This document shows, piece after piece, positions 53,835 through 63,528 of a stretch of 64,000 nucleotides of DNA. Below the pieces are notes generated by a model. That model saw only the letters and a program-made list of their open reading frames with translations. It searched no databases and was not told the origin of the DNA. The stretch's first letter is position 1, and every line of letters starts with the position of its first letter. This DNA comes from CAVTWH01 sp963738365 (GTDB lineage Bacteria; Actinomycetota; Actinomycetes; Mycobacteriales; Micromonosporaceae), in assembly GCA_963738365.1 (NCBI GenBank), contig CAVTWH010000010.1:1525613-1589612 (forward strand), written 5' to 3'. Both the position numbers and the translations under genes were made by a program.

Positions 53835-55042
53835 CCCGCGGCGACGCCATGCGGCTCGACAACGCGGACCCGCTGGCGGACTTCCGCGAGCGCTTCGTGA
53901 TCGCCGACGAGCACCGGCTCTACCTCGACGGAAACTCGCTCGGGCGGCTCCCCAAGGCGACGCGCGACCGGCTGCACCGCGTGATCGACCAGTGGGGCGA
54001 CGAGCTGGTGAGCGGGTGGCCGGAGTGGATCGAAGCGCCGACCCGCACCGGCGACGCGCTGGCGGAGGTCCTCGGCGCGAGCGCCGGCGAGGTGCTCGTC
54101 ACCGACAGCACCACGGTCAACCTCTACAAGCTCGTCAACGCGCTGCTCGACGCGGACCCGGCGCTGCGCACGCTCAGCACCGACACCGACAACTTCCCGA
54201 CCGACCGCTACGTGCTCGAGGGCATCGCCCGCGCCCGCGGCCTCGAGCTGCAGATCTTCGAGAACGCGGACCCGCTGAACGGGCCGCAGCCCGGCGACGT
54301 GCCCGAGGACGCGCTCGTGGTGCTCTCCCACGTCGGCTACCGCTCCGGCGCGCTGGCCGCGCTGGAGGCGTTCGCAGGCACGGTGATCTGGGACCTCAGC
54401 CACTCCGCGGGCGCGGTCCCGATCGACCTCAATGCCCGCGGCATCCGCTACGCCGTCGGCTGCACCTACAAGTACCTCAACGCCGGCCCCGGCGCCGCGG
54501 GCTACCTCTACGTGGCCCGAGCCGAGCAGGAACGGCTGCGCACGCCGATCCAGGGCTGGTTCGGGCAGGACGACCAGTTCGCGATGGAGCGCCCGTACGC
54601 GCCCGCGGACGGCATCACGCGCTTCATGGCCGGCACGCCCCCGATCCTCGTGCTCGCGGCGGTCGAGGAGGGCGTGCGGGTCACCGCCGAGGCGGGGATC
54701 GAGGCGCTGCGCGCGAAGTCGATCGCCCAGACCGAGCTGCTGATCGGGCTCCACGACGAGTGGCTCGCGCCGCTCGGCTTCACGCTCGGCTCGCCGCGCG
54801 ACCCGTTGCTCCGCGGCTCGCACGTCTCGCTCAACCACCCGGACGCGTGGCCGATCTGCCGCGCGCTGATCGAGCGCGCCGACGTCATCCCCGACTTCCG
54901 CGGCCCGGACAGCGTGCGGCTCGGCATCGCGCCGCTCTACACGCGCTTCGTGGACGTCTGGGACGCGATCGATCGCCTGCGGGACCTGGTCGCACGCGGC
55001 GTGCACCGCGAGGTCGACCAGACCCGCTCCCGCGTGACCTAG
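53825..55042 (+). CDS. kynU: Kynureninase
   Basis: About 405 residues. RFVIADEHRLYLDGNSLGRLPKAT is the family start, STDTDNFPTDRYVLEG, HVGYRSGALAALE and DLSHSAGAVPIDLNA bind PLP, and the internal aldimine lysine lies in AVGCTYKYLNAGPGAAGYLY (about residue 222). It cleaves kynurenine or 3-hydroxykynurenine to anthranilate or 3-hydroxyanthranilate plus alanine. It overlaps the formamidase-like gene by 10 bases. No tryptophan 2,3-dioxygenase is in the window. Confidence 0.93.
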   Translation: MALTRGDAMRLDNADPLADFRERFVIADEHRLYLDGNSLGRLPKATRDRLHRVIDQWGDELVSGWPEWIEAPTRTGDALAEVLGASAGEVLVTDSTTVNLYKLVNALLDADPALRTLSTDTDNFPTDRYVLEGIARARGLELQIFENADPLNGPQPGDVPEDALVVLSHVGYRSGALAALEAFAGTVIWDLSHSAGAVPIDLNARGIRYAVGCTYKYLNAGPGAAGYLYVARAEQERLRTPIQGWFGQDDQFAMERPYAPADGITRFMAGTPPILVLAAVEEGVRVTAEAGIEALRAKSIAQTELLIGLHDEWLAPLGFTLGSPRDPLLRGSHVSLNHPDAWPICRALIERADVIPDFRGPDSVRLGIAPLYTRFVDVWDAIDRLRDLVARGVHREVDQTRSRVT

Positions 55043-55503
55043 GACGAGCCGGCCATCGCTTCCTCGGTGCGCCGCTGCATCTCCTCCTCGGACATGTCCT
55101 CGGTGTGGGTGGCGAGCATCCAGCGGTGGCCGTACGGGTCCTTCAGCGAGCCGGCGCGGTCGCCGTGGAACTGGTCGCTCGGGCGGTTGAGCTCGGTCGC
55201 GCCGGCCGCGATCGCGCGGTCATAGAGCGCGTCGACGTCCTCGGTGTAGATCAGGATCGAGCCCGAGACCGGCGCGTCGGCCGGCGGCGCGGCGAGCCCG
55301 AAGTCCTCGAACGGGTCACTGACGGTGAAGATCGAGTCGCCGAGACGGAGCTCGGAGTGCATGAGCTTGCCGCCCATCACGAGCTTGCGGATCACCTCGG
55401 CGCCGAACGCCTTGGCGTAGAAGTCGAGCGCCTCGACGCCGTTTGCGACGGTGACGTTAGGAGTGAGGGAGTGGAAGCCCTCGGGAATTGGCTTGGCGGT
55501 CAT
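55039..55503 (-). CDS. VOC-family (PhnB/glyoxalase-like) protein
   Basis: About 154 residues. GFHSLTPNVTVANGVEALDFYAKAFGAEVIRK and ELRLGDSIFTVSDPFEDFG are first-half VOC strands, and SLKDPYGHRWMLATHTEDM is the metal-binding C-terminal strand. The PhnB-like subgroup is of unknown function. Start ATG 55503. Its stop overlaps kynU's stop region by four bases from the opposite strand. Confidence 0.83.
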   Translation of the reverse strand: MTAKPIPEGFHSLTPNVTVANGVEALDFYAKAFGAEVIRKLVMGGKLMHSELRLGDSIFTVSDPFEDFGLAAPPADAPVSGSILIYTEDVDALYDRAIAAGATELNRPSDQFHGDRAGSLKDPYGHRWMLATHTEDMSEEEMQRRTEEAMAGSS

Positions 55504-55524
55504 GACGACCACCCTAAAACGGCT

Positions 55525-55944
55525 CTAGGGCGCCGTATTGTAAGAACGCGACAAGGTCTTGACGACCACGTCGGCGGCCTCCGGATCGACCTCCTCGACC
55601 AGCGAACGGCCCAGTGCGTCGGCCTGTTCGAGCGCCTCGCGGCCCGCCTCGGTGAGGCTGACGACGTAGCGGCGGCGGTCGGTCTCCGAGCGGGTGCGGG
55701 CCACGAGGCCGCGCTCCTCGAGCTTGTCGAGCACCGGCACGACCTGCGCCGGGAGCAGGCCGCACAGGCCGGCGAGCTCCAGCTGAGACGGCGCATCGTC
55801 GGCGCTGAGCACCGCCAGCAGCATGTACTGACGGCCGCTGAGCCCCATCTCGGCCAGCGCATCCTCCGCGCGATCGACGATCGCGTTGCCGACCTTGACC
55901 AGCAGCAGGGCAGGGCGCTCGTAGATGCCGCGGGGGTAGGTCAC
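55525..55944 (-). CDS. MarR-family transcriptional regulator
   Basis: About 139 residues. The winged helix is seen in QLELAGLCGLLPAQVVPVLDKLEERGLVARTRSETDRRRYVVSLTEAGREAL, with flanking dimerisation helices. It is divergent from an MFS efflux gene with palindromic sites in the 70-base gap, the standard layout for a MarR repressor of an efflux pump. Start ATG 55944. Confidence 0.88.
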   Translation of the reverse strand: MTYPRGIYERPALLLVKVGNAIVDRAEDALAEMGLSGRQYMLLAVLSADDAPSQLELAGLCGLLPAQVVPVLDKLEERGLVARTRSETDRRRYVVSLTEAGREALEQADALGRSLVEEVDPEAADVVVKTLSRSYNTAP

Positions 55945-55959
55945 AAGGTCCGAGGATAG

Positions 55960-56041
55960 ACGAAATTTCGTTCATGACTTGAATGATTCACTGAACGTCC
56001 GTACAGTTCCGGCCATGACCGTTCAAGAGGTGAATGATTCA
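55960..56041. promoter_or_regulatory. Palindromic operators and promoter between MarR and MFS genes
   Basis: Three perfect palindromes are visible: ACGAAATTTCGT (55960-55971), TGAATGATTCA (55980-55990) and an identical TGAATGATTCA (56031-56041). A promoter TTGAAT (55979-55984), 17-base gap, TACAGT (56002-56007) overlaps the second. Its predicted start is at or next to ATG 56015, implying a leaderless mRNA; the third palindrome then lies within the first codons. Confidence 0.65.
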
Positions 56042-57454
56042 CGATCACGATGGCTCGCCCTTGCGGTGCTCGCCGTCGCGCAGTTCATGGTCGTCCTGGA
56101 CGTGACGATCGTGAACGTCGCCCTCCCGGCGATCCAGACGGATCTCGGGTTCTCCGCCGACGGCCTGCAGTGGGTCGTCAACGCGTACACGCTGGCCTTC
56201 GGCGGCCTGCTCCTGCTCGGCGGTCGCGCGGGCGACCTGCTCGGGCGGCGGCGGCTCTTCATCGTCGGCCTCGGGCTCTTCGGCGCCGCCTCGCTGGCCG
56301 GTGGCTTCGCGGGCTCCTCGGAGATGCTGATCGCCGTCCGTGCGATCCAGGGCGTCGGCGCGGCGCTCCTCTCCCCCGCCGCGCTCGCGCTGCTCACCGT
56401 CACCTTCCCCGCCGGCCGGGAGCGCAACATCGCGCTCGGCGTCTGGGGCGCCCTGGCGGGCATCGGCGGGACCCTCGGCGTCGTCGCCGGCGGCGTGCTG
56501 GTCGACTCGGCCGGCTGGGAGTGGATCTTCTACGTCAACGTCCCGGTGGCGATCGGCGGCATCATCGCCGCGCCGATGTTCCTGGCCGAGAGCCGCGGGA
56601 CCGCGCGCTCGTTCGACTTCACCGGCGCCGTGCTGGCCACGGGCGGCCTGCTCGCGCTCGTCTACGGCGTCATCCGCACCGACGCGGCGGGCTGGGGCTC
56701 GGCCGAGGTGCTCGGGCTCTTCGGCGCCGCCGCGATCCTGCTCTCCGCGTTCGTCTACGTCGAGTCGCGCGCGACCGACCCGCTGGTGCCGCTGAAGCTC
56801 TTCCGCGTGCGCGGGCTGAGCGTGTCGGTCGTCGCGCTGGCGCTCAACGGCGCCTCGTTCCTCGGCATGTTCTTCATCTCCGCGCTCTACCTGCAGCAGG
56901 TCCACGGGGACAGCGCGCTGGAAGCGGGCGTGCACTTCGTCCCGATGGGGATCGCCGCGATCGCCTCCGCGGTGATCGGCGCGCAGCTCGTCACGCGCCT
57001 CGGTACCCGCGCCGCGTACCTCGGCGGGTCGGCCGTGGGCGTCGTCGGCCTGCTCCTGCTCAGCCGCGCCGGCGCTGACGCCAGCTACGCGACGGACATC
57101 CTGCCCGGCTTCGTGGTCTTCGGCCTCGGCCTGCCGCTGGTCGGCGTCGCCAACCAGATCGCGGCCATCGCCGAGGTGCCACACGAGGACGCGGGTGCCG
57201 CGTCGGGCGTCATCACCGCGGCGTTCCAGGTGGGCGGGGCACTCGGGCTCGCGCTCGTCTCCACCGCTTCGACCTCGCGGGTCGGCGACGTCCTCGCCAC
57301 CGGCGCCTCGCAGCCGGACGCGCTGGCCTCGGGGTTCGAGCGCGGGATGCTCGTCGCCGCGGGGATCGCGGTCGTGAACCTGCTGGTCGGCGCCATCCGC
57401 GCCCCGCGCATCAAGCCGGACGCCGCGCTCGTGGCCGAGGCTGTGGCTGGGTAG
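56015..57454 (+). CDS. MFS drug efflux permease, DHA2 (EmrB/QacA) type
   Basis: About 479 residues with 14 predicted helices. LAVLAVAQFMVVLDVTIVNVALPAIQTDLGFS is the classic DHA2 first helix and motif D1, with LLLLGGRAGDLLGRRRLFI (motif A) and GALAGIGGTLGVVAGGVLVDSAGWEWIFYVNVPVAI (motif C). Expected to export drugs or metabolites by proton antiport. Start ATG 56015 (MTVQEVNDSRSRW). It is regulated probably by the divergent MarR. Confidence 0.9.
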   Translation: MTVQEVNDSRSRWLALAVLAVAQFMVVLDVTIVNVALPAIQTDLGFSADGLQWVVNAYTLAFGGLLLLGGRAGDLLGRRRLFIVGLGLFGAASLAGGFAGSSEMLIAVRAIQGVGAALLSPAALALLTVTFPAGRERNIALGVWGALAGIGGTLGVVAGGVLVDSAGWEWIFYVNVPVAIGGIIAAPMFLAESRGTARSFDFTGAVLATGGLLALVYGVIRTDAAGWGSAEVLGLFGAAAILLSAFVYVESRATDPLVPLKLFRVRGLSVSVVALALNGASFLGMFFISALYLQQVHGDSALEAGVHFVPMGIAAIASAVIGAQLVTRLGTRAAYLGGSAVGVVGLLLLSRAGADASYATDILPGFVVFGLGLPLVGVANQIAAIAEVPHEDAGAASGVITAAFQVGGALGLALVSTASTSRVGDVLATGASQPDALASGFERGMLVAAGIAVVNLLVGAIRAPRIKPDAALVAEAVAG

Positions 57455-57464
57455 CTTTGAGGGC

Positions 57465-58235
57465 GTGAGCGCGCCCGATCTCGAGAGCCGCCGCGGCATC
57501 CTGAACCCGGATGCCGCGGAGCGCCACTTCCGCCTCACCCGCTACGCGCCGTCGGAAGATCTCGCCCACCTGGTCGACCGCCACTGGGTGGTGGCGTGGG
57601 ACCTCGAGCGGCCATTCACGCAGGAAGTCGTGTCGCACCCGAGCTTCCACATGGTCTTCGAGCCGGGCCTCGAACGCATCTACGGCGTCGTCACGACCCG
57701 CTTCCGGCGCCAGCTGCAGCGGTCGGGGATCGCCGTCGCGACGAAGTTCCGGCCCGGCGCGTTCCACGCGTTTCACCCGGTCCCGGCGCACACCCTCACC
57801 GATCGCACGATCCCGATCACCGACGTGTTCGGGCCAATCTCGACCGACGGTGACGAGCGGGTGCGGATCGCCGCGATGGAGGACGGGATGCGGGCGCGCG
57901 GATTCGAGGACGACCCGCGGATCGCCGAGCTCACCGGGCTGTTCGCCGCGATGCTGGACGGGATCACGACCGTCGACGAGCTGTGCGCCCACGCGGGCTA
58001 CTCCAAGCGCACGCTGCAGCGGTTGTTCCGCGAGTACGTGGGCGTGTCGCCGAAGTGGGTGCTCTCGCGCTTTCGCCTGCACGAGGCCGCCGACCGGATG
58101 GCCGACGGCGAGCACGACTGGCCGCGGCTCGCGCTCGAGCTCGGCTTCTTCGACCAGGCGCACTTCATCAAGGCCTTCAAGGCCGTGATCGGGCGCTCGC
58201 CGGCCGACTACGGGCTGAAGACCAGCACGATGTAG
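57465..58235 (+). CDS. AraC-family transcriptional regulator
   Basis: About 256 residues. The C-terminal double helix-turn-helix is TTVDELCAHAGYSKRTLQRLFREYVGVSPKWVLSRFRLHEAADRM and LALELGFFDQAHFIKAFKAVIGRSPADY. The N-terminal sensor (YAPSEDLAHLVDRHWVVAWDLERP, FRPGAFHAF) matches the DUF6597-type domain. GTG 57465 lies 10 bases after the MFS stop, so it may be co-transcribed. Its end converges with and overlaps the antiporter. Confidence 0.87.
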   Translation: MSAPDLESRRGILNPDAAERHFRLTRYAPSEDLAHLVDRHWVVAWDLERPFTQEVVSHPSFHMVFEPGLERIYGVVTTRFRRQLQRSGIAVATKFRPGAFHAFHPVPAHTLTDRTIPITDVFGPISTDGDERVRIAAMEDGMRARGFEDDPRIAELTGLFAAMLDGITTVDELCAHAGYSKRTLQRLFREYVGVSPKWVLSRFRLHEAADRMADGEHDWPRLALELGFFDQAHFIKAFKAVIGRSPADYGLKTSTM

Positions 58236-59284
58236 ACGAAGAAGACCAGCAGGTGCACGGCGCCCTCGAGGACCGTCGTCCGCGGCCCGCTGAACGTCAC
58301 CATGCTCAACAGCAGCGTGAGGACGACGAGCACGATCCCGGTCGGGTCGAGGCCGAGGACCACCTGCTCGCCCGTGATCAGGCCGATCGTCAGCACCGCG
58401 GGAAGCGTCAGCCCGAGCGTGCTCAGGCAGGCGCCGAGGCACAGGTTGACCGTGCGCTGCAGCTGGTTGCGCGACGCGGCCTTCAGCGCGCTGATCCCCT
58501 CCGGCGTGAAGACGATCATCGCGATCAGCACGCCGGTCAGCGCACCCGGGGCGCCGATCGCCTTGATCTCGGCGTCGACGACCTTGTCCAGGCTCTTGGA
58601 GAGCAGCACGATCGGGAGCGCGCCGGCGACCAGCATGGCGACCCACTTGCCGATCTCCTTCGCGGTGGGGTCGGGGACGTCGTGCTCCTCGATCGGCCCG
58701 TGCACGAACAGGTCGCGGTGGCGGCCGGTCTGGATCAGGATGAAGACCACGTAGAGGACGATCGTGGCCGCGGCGAAGAGGATCGCCTGCGGCGTCGAGA
58801 GCGTCGCCGCGTGGGTGGAGTGGGTGACGCTGGGCAGGATCAGCGCGATCGTGACCAGCGGGATGATCACGCTGAGATAGGCGCTCGCCCCGGGCAGGCT
58901 GTAGTCCTGCGTGTGGTGCTTGAGGCCGCCGATCACGAGCGAGAGCCCGATCACGCCGTTGAGCACGATCATCATCACGGCGAACATCGTGTCCCGCCCG
59001 ACGGTGGGCGCGCCCCCGCCGAGCATCACCGTGCTGATCAGCATCACCTCGATCGCGACGATGCTGAAGGTGAGGATCAGCGTGCCGTATGGCTCGCCGA
59101 GCATCTCGGCGAGATGGTCGGCGGCGACGATCACCGCGAACGCGCACCACAGGATCACGCCGAGCAGCCAGACCAGGAGCACCGCCGTGATCGGCGCCGA
59201 GTCCAGGTTGGACTTCGACAGCAGCGAGTCCTTGGCGAAGAGGAAGATGACGAACGTGAGCCAGCCGGCGGCGAGTGCCTTCAT
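58208..59284 (-). CDS. Ca2+/H+ antiporter (CaCA family, ChaA-like)
   Basis: About 358 residues with about eleven helices. The two internal repeats carry the ion-binding signature: GEPYGTLILTFSIVAIEVMLIS and later MIVFTPEGISALKAASRNQLQRTVNLCLGACLSTLG, with the expected Glu in each. It should exchange cytoplasmic Ca2+ or Na+ for protons. Start ATG 59284 overlaps the HAD gene stop by four bases, suggesting co-translation. Confidence 0.88.
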   Translation of the reverse strand: MKALAAGWLTFVIFLFAKDSLLSKSNLDSAPITAVLLVWLLGVILWCAFAVIVAADHLAEMLGEPYGTLILTFSIVAIEVMLISTVMLGGGAPTVGRDTMFAVMMIVLNGVIGLSLVIGGLKHHTQDYSLPGASAYLSVIIPLVTIALILPSVTHSTHAATLSTPQAILFAAATIVLYVVFILIQTGRHRDLFVHGPIEEHDVPDPTAKEIGKWVAMLVAGALPIVLLSKSLDKVVDAEIKAIGAPGALTGVLIAMIVFTPEGISALKAASRNQLQRTVNLCLGACLSTLGLTLPAVLTIGLITGEQVVLGLDPTGIVLVVLTLLLSMVTFSGPRTTVLEGAVHLLVFFVYIVLVFSP

Positions 59285-59922
59285 CGCAGCAGCTCCTCGA
59301 AGTCGTGGGCGACGAAGTCGGCGTCGAACGGTGGTCCCGGGTCCTCGCCGAAGCGCTCGACGAAGGCGGTTGCGAGGCCGACCTGCGCGGCGGCCCGGAG
59401 GTCGTCGCGGTGCGCGGCGACCATGCAGACCTCGTCCGGTTCCAGGCCCAGCGCGTAGACGCTCTCGCGGTACACCCGCGGGTCCGGCTTGTAGGCGTGG
59501 GCGATCTCGGCGCCGAGGATCGCGTCCCACGGGAGCTTCGCGAACTTCGCGAGGTTGACGGACTGGGCGATGTGGCCGTTGGAGCAGGGCGCGATGATGT
59601 AGGTCTCCTTGAGGCGGGTGAGGCCGGCGACGACGTCGGGCCAGGGATCAAGGCGGTGCCAGCCTCGCACCAGCTCGATGCGGTCGGCTTTGGGCAGGGT
59701 CAGGTCCATGGCTCTGAGCACGCGGTTGAGCCCGATCTCGTGCAGGACGTCGAGGTTCACCCACGGCCGCTGACCGCTGCGGACGGTCTCCAGCTGTGGC
59801 TGGTACTCGTCGCGCCACGCCACGGCCAGCTGGGGCGGCAGGCCGAAGCGCTCGGCCTCGCGCATCATCGAGGTGCGCCAATCGACGCACGTCCCGAACA
59901 CGTCGAACAGCAGCGCCCGCAT
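59281..59922 (-). CDS. Haloacid dehalogenase type II-like HAD hydrolase
   Basis: About 213 residues. MRALLFDVFGTCVDWRTSM has the motif I Asp, IIAPCSNGHIAQSV is motif II, HAYKPDPRVYRESV is motif III and VCMVAAHRDDLRAAAQVGLATAFV is motif IV. As with the gene at 43,716 the type II dehalogenase label is by similarity; natural substrate is unknown. Intact frame. It precedes the antiporter in the same direction. Confidence 0.82.
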   Translation of the reverse strand: MRALLFDVFGTCVDWRTSMMREAERFGLPPQLAVAWRDEYQPQLETVRSGQRPWVNLDVLHEIGLNRVLRAMDLTLPKADRIELVRGWHRLDPWPDVVAGLTRLKETYIIAPCSNGHIAQSVNLAKFAKLPWDAILGAEIAHAYKPDPRVYRESVYALGLEPDEVCMVAAHRDDLRAAAQVGLATAFVERFGEDPGPPFDADFVAHDFEELLR

Positions 59923-59944
59923 CCCCTATCCATACTGACTGTTC

Positions 59945-62321
59945 ATGGAGGAACTGCTCTCCACGCTCAGCCTCGAGCAGAAGGTGCGGCTCCTCACCGG
60001 GGCCGACTTCTGGTCGCTGCACGCCGAGCCGGCGATCGGGTTGCGGGCGATCGTGACCTCCGACGGGCCCGCGGGCGTGCGCGGCCGCTTGTGGGACGAG
60101 CGCGAGCCTTCGGCCAACGTCCCCTCGCCGACGGCGCTGGCGGCGACGTGGGACGCGGGCCGGGTCGAGCGGGTCGCCCGGCTGCTGGCGTACGAGGCGC
60201 GCCGGAAGGGCGTCGATGTGCTTTTGGCGCCGACGGTGAACCTCCACCGGTCGCCGCTGGGCGGGCGGGTCTTCGAGTGCTTCTCCGAGGACCCGTACCT
60301 CACGGGCGTCCTCGGCGCCGCGTTCGTGCTCGGGTTGCAGGCCGAGGGCGTCGCGGCGACGGTCAAGCACTTCGTGGCCAACGACTCCGAGACCGAGCGG
60401 TTCACGCTCGACGCGCGGGTCGACGAACGGACGCTGCGCGAGCTCTACCTGCTGCCGTTCGAGCTGATCATGACGGCGTCGCCGTGGGCGGTGATGGCGG
60501 CCTACAACGGCGTCAACGGAGTGACGATGACCGAGTCGCCGCTGCTGAATGCGGTGTTGAAGGACGAGTGGGGCTGGGACGGGCTGGTCGTCTCGGACTG
60601 GATGGCCGCCCGCGGGACCGTCGGCGCGGGCAACGCCGGGCTGGACCTCGCGATGCCGGGCCCATCCGGCCCGTGGGGCGAGGCGCTGGTCGCCGCGGTG
60701 CGAGAGGGCTCGGTCAGCGAGGCGGCGGTGGACGACAAGGTCATGCGCCTCCTGCGCCTCGCGGCGAGGGTGGGCGCGCTCGAAGAGGCCCCGCCGGACT
60801 CGGCGCGCGCCGCCGCCCCGCCGGACGCGTCGCTCGCCGCAGCGGCTCGCGCGCCCGTCACGGCGCGCCCCTGGGGCGACGACGAAGTCGCGGCCGAGCT
60901 CCGGGCCACCGCCGCCGCGAGCTTCGTGCTCGCCCGCAACCACGGGTCGCTGCTCCCGCTCCAGGCCGGCTCGCTGCGCCGCGTCGCGGTGCTCGGGCCC
61001 AATGCCGCGGTCGCGCGCACGCTCGGCGGCGGCAGCGCGACCGTCTTTCCCAGCTATACCGTCTCGCCGCTCGACGGCCTGCGCGCCGCCCTGCGCGCCG
61101 AGGTCACCTACGCGCCTGGCGTGCGCACCGCGACCCGCGCTCCCGATCGCCGAGATCGCCAGCGCCGACGTGCGCTTCCTCGACGCCGGCGGCACCGTCA
61201 TCGCCGCCGAGCACCGCGAGGTCGGCGAGTTCACGTGGCTCGGGACGCTCGACCCGCGCACCGCGGCGATCGAGGTCCACACGACGCTGCGTGCCCAGCG
61301 GGCCGGGGAGCACCTCGTCGGCCCGTCCGGGCCGGGCGAATACCGGCTCACACTCCGCAACGCACTCGCGTTCGAGGGCGAGCTCACGCTGCGCCCCGGC
61401 GCGGATGTCGCCGAGGCGCTCTTCGCCCCGCCGCAACACGGTGTCCCGATCACGCTCGGCGAGGGCGAGACGCTCGACGTGGTCCTGCGCCGCGAGGGCG
61501 GCGGCGAGCTGGTGACGTTCGGGCTCGCGTTCCAGTCGCCACAGGACGACGAGGACGCCGAGCTCGAGCGGGCGGTCGCGCTCGCCCGCGATGCCGACGT
61601 CGCGATCGTCGTCGTCGGCACCACGCCGGAGGTCGAGAGCGAGGGGTTCGATCGCTCGACGCTCGCACTGCCCGGGCGCCAGGACGAGCTCGTCCGGCGT
61701 GTCAACGAGGCGCAGCCGCGGACCGTCGTCGTGGTCAACGCCGGCGCGCCGGTGCTCCTGCCGTGGCTGAACACCGTGCCCGCCACCTTGCTCTGCTGGT
61801 TCGGAGGCCAGGAGGCCGGAAACGCGCTCGCCGACGTCCTCTTCGGCGCCACCGAGCCCGGTGGGCGGCTGCCGACGACCTGGCCCGCGAGCGACGACGG
61901 TCTCCCGTCGGTCACCCCCACCGGCGGCGTCCTCGAATACCACGAGGGACTCGCGATCGGTTACCGCGGAGCATCGGAGCCGCTCCTGCCGTTCGGCCAC
62001 GGACTCGGTTACACGAGCTGGGAGTACCTGGCGATGGACGGCCCCACGGTGCGGCTGTGCAACACCGGCACCCGCCGCGGCCGCGAGGTCATCCAGGTCT
62101 ACGCCTCGCGTCCGGACAGCACGATCGACCGGCCGCGGCGCTGGCTGGTCGGCTTCGCGGTGCTCGACGCGGACGCGGGCGAGGAGATCGTCATCGACGT
62201 CCCGCTCAGCCCGCGCGCGTTCCAGCATTGGGACGGCGGCTGGCAGACCGAGCCGGGCGAGTTCGTGCTCGAAGCCGGCCGCTCGGTCGCCGATCTGCGT
62301 GTGTCCAGCACATGGAGCTGA
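59945..62321 (+). CDS. Glycoside hydrolase family 3 beta-glucosidase-like (one apparent frameshift)
   Basis: About 790 residues when joined. The TIM-barrel half has VRLLTGADFWSLHA, TSDGPAGVRG, APTVNLHRSPLGGR, ATVKHFVANDSETER and the nucleophile Asp in DGLVVSDWMAARG. The frame shifts near 61,140, then continues through a PA14-like insert (ADVRFLDAGGTVIA) into the GH3 C-terminal domain (VGTTPEVESEGFDRSTLALPG) and the FnIII-like end (LPFGHGLGYTSWEYL, VIQVYASRP). It removes terminal beta-glucosyl or similar residues. No signal peptide is visible. A LysR gene begins ten bases before its stop. Confidence 0.85.
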
Positions 62322-63172
62322 GACAGCTCGAGTACTTCGCGGCGGTCGCGCGCCACAAGCACTTCACGCGTGCCGCGGAAGCGCTCTACGTCACGCAGCC
62401 GGCGCTCTCGCAGCAGATCCGGCGCCTGGAGGCGGAGCTCGGGCTGACGCTGCTGCGGCGCACGTCGCGCGGGGTCGAGCTCACCGCAGCGGGGGCGGAT
62501 CTGCTCGTGCACGCCGAGGCCGTCCTGGCCGAGGTCGCCAAGGCCAAGGCCGATATGGATCGCCACACCGGCGTCACGCGCGGGGTCGTCAGGGTTGCCG
62601 CGACCGCGGCCGACGCCCCCCGGCTCCCCGAGGCGCTCGCGGACTTCCACGGCGACCACCCGAACATCCAGATCGGGTTGCGCCAGGGGTCCGCGGCCGA
62701 AGTGGTCGCGCTGGTTCAGGCGGGAGCGGTGGACGTCGCCGTCCTCGCGCTCACCGAGGAGCCCGCGGGCGTCAGCACCCACGCGCTGCCGGACGAGCCG
62801 CTGCGCGTGGCCGTCCCACTGGACGACGAGCTCAACGGCGCGACGGTCACGCTCGACGCGCTGCGCGGGCGCCCGTTCATCCTCGCCGAGCCGGGCACGG
62901 CGCTGCGCGACACGGTCATGGCCGCGGCGCAGGCGGCGGGGTTCAGCCCGCTCCCGCTCTTCGAGGTGGGCGACCCGCTGACCGTGCGCTTCCTGGTGCG
63001 GGCCGGGCTCGGGCTCAGCCTCGTGCCCGCCAGCTGGCTCGAGCGGCCGGGGCCGATCGTCGGCGCGGCGGATCTGAAGGACCCGCCGCGCCACCGGCTG
63101 CAGCTGCTCACGCCGGCTGCTGGGACCTCACCGGCCGGCCGGCTCCTGCACGAGCGCCTGCTCGAGCTCTAG
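62312..63172 (+). CDS. LysR-family transcriptional regulator
   Basis: About 286 residues. MELRQLEYFAAVARHKHFTRAAEALYVTQPALSQQIRRLEAELG is the canonical LysR helix-turn-helix, followed by a two-lobed substrate-binding domain (GVVRVAATAADAPRLPEALADF, PFILAEPGTALRDTV, LGLSLVPASWLERPG). ATG 62312 overlaps the GH3 gene, so the regulator and glycosidase are co-transcribed; it may respond to a released sugar or aglycone. Confidence 0.9.
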   Translation: MELRQLEYFAAVARHKHFTRAAEALYVTQPALSQQIRRLEAELGLTLLRRTSRGVELTAAGADLLVHAEAVLAEVAKAKADMDRHTGVTRGVVRVAATAADAPRLPEALADFHGDHPNIQIGLRQGSAAEVVALVQAGAVDVAVLALTEEPAGVSTHALPDEPLRVAVPLDDELNGATVTLDALRGRPFILAEPGTALRDTVMAAAQAAGFSPLPLFEVGDPLTVRFLVRAGLGLSLVPASWLERPGPIVGAADLKDPPRHRLQLLTPAAGTSPAGRLLHERLLEL

Positions 63173-63466
63173 CTCGAGGCGCTTGCGGGGCCGCGAGCCG
63201 ACGAGCGTCTGGATCGGCTGGCCGTTCTGGAAGAGCATGAACGTCGGCATCGAGAGGACGCTGTACTGCGCGGCGACGACCTGATTGTCGTCGACGTCGA
63301 GCGACACGATCCGGAGGTCGTCGCGGTCGGCGGCGATCTCGTCGAGGATCGGGTTCATCGCGCGACACGGCGGGCACCACGCGGCGGTGAAGTCGACAAG
63401 GACGGGCTTGTCGGACTCGAGCACCTCGGCGGTGAAGGTGGCATCGGTGACGGAATCAATACGCAT
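63128..63466 (-). CDS. Thioredoxin with a CPPC active site
   Basis: About 112 residues. The fold is clear (PVLVDFTAAWCPPCRAMNPILDEIAAD, SMPTFMLFQNGQPIQTLVGSRP). The active site is Cys-Pro-Pro-Cys rather than the usual Cys-Gly-Pro-Cys, which in other thioredoxins makes the redox potential less reducing or more DsbA-like. Start ATG 63466. Its 3' end overlaps the LysR gene by 45 bases on the opposite strand. Confidence 0.9.
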   Translation of the reverse strand: MRIDSVTDATFTAEVLESDKPVLVDFTAAWCPPCRAMNPILDEIAADRDDLRIVSLDVDDNQVVAAQYSVLSMPTFMLFQNGQPIQTLVGSRPRKRLELELEQALVQEPAGR

Positions 63467-63528
63467 GTCAACTACTTTGGCCCGCAACCGCCCGCGGTCC
63501 AAGTCGCATCGCTGATGACGGCTATTAG

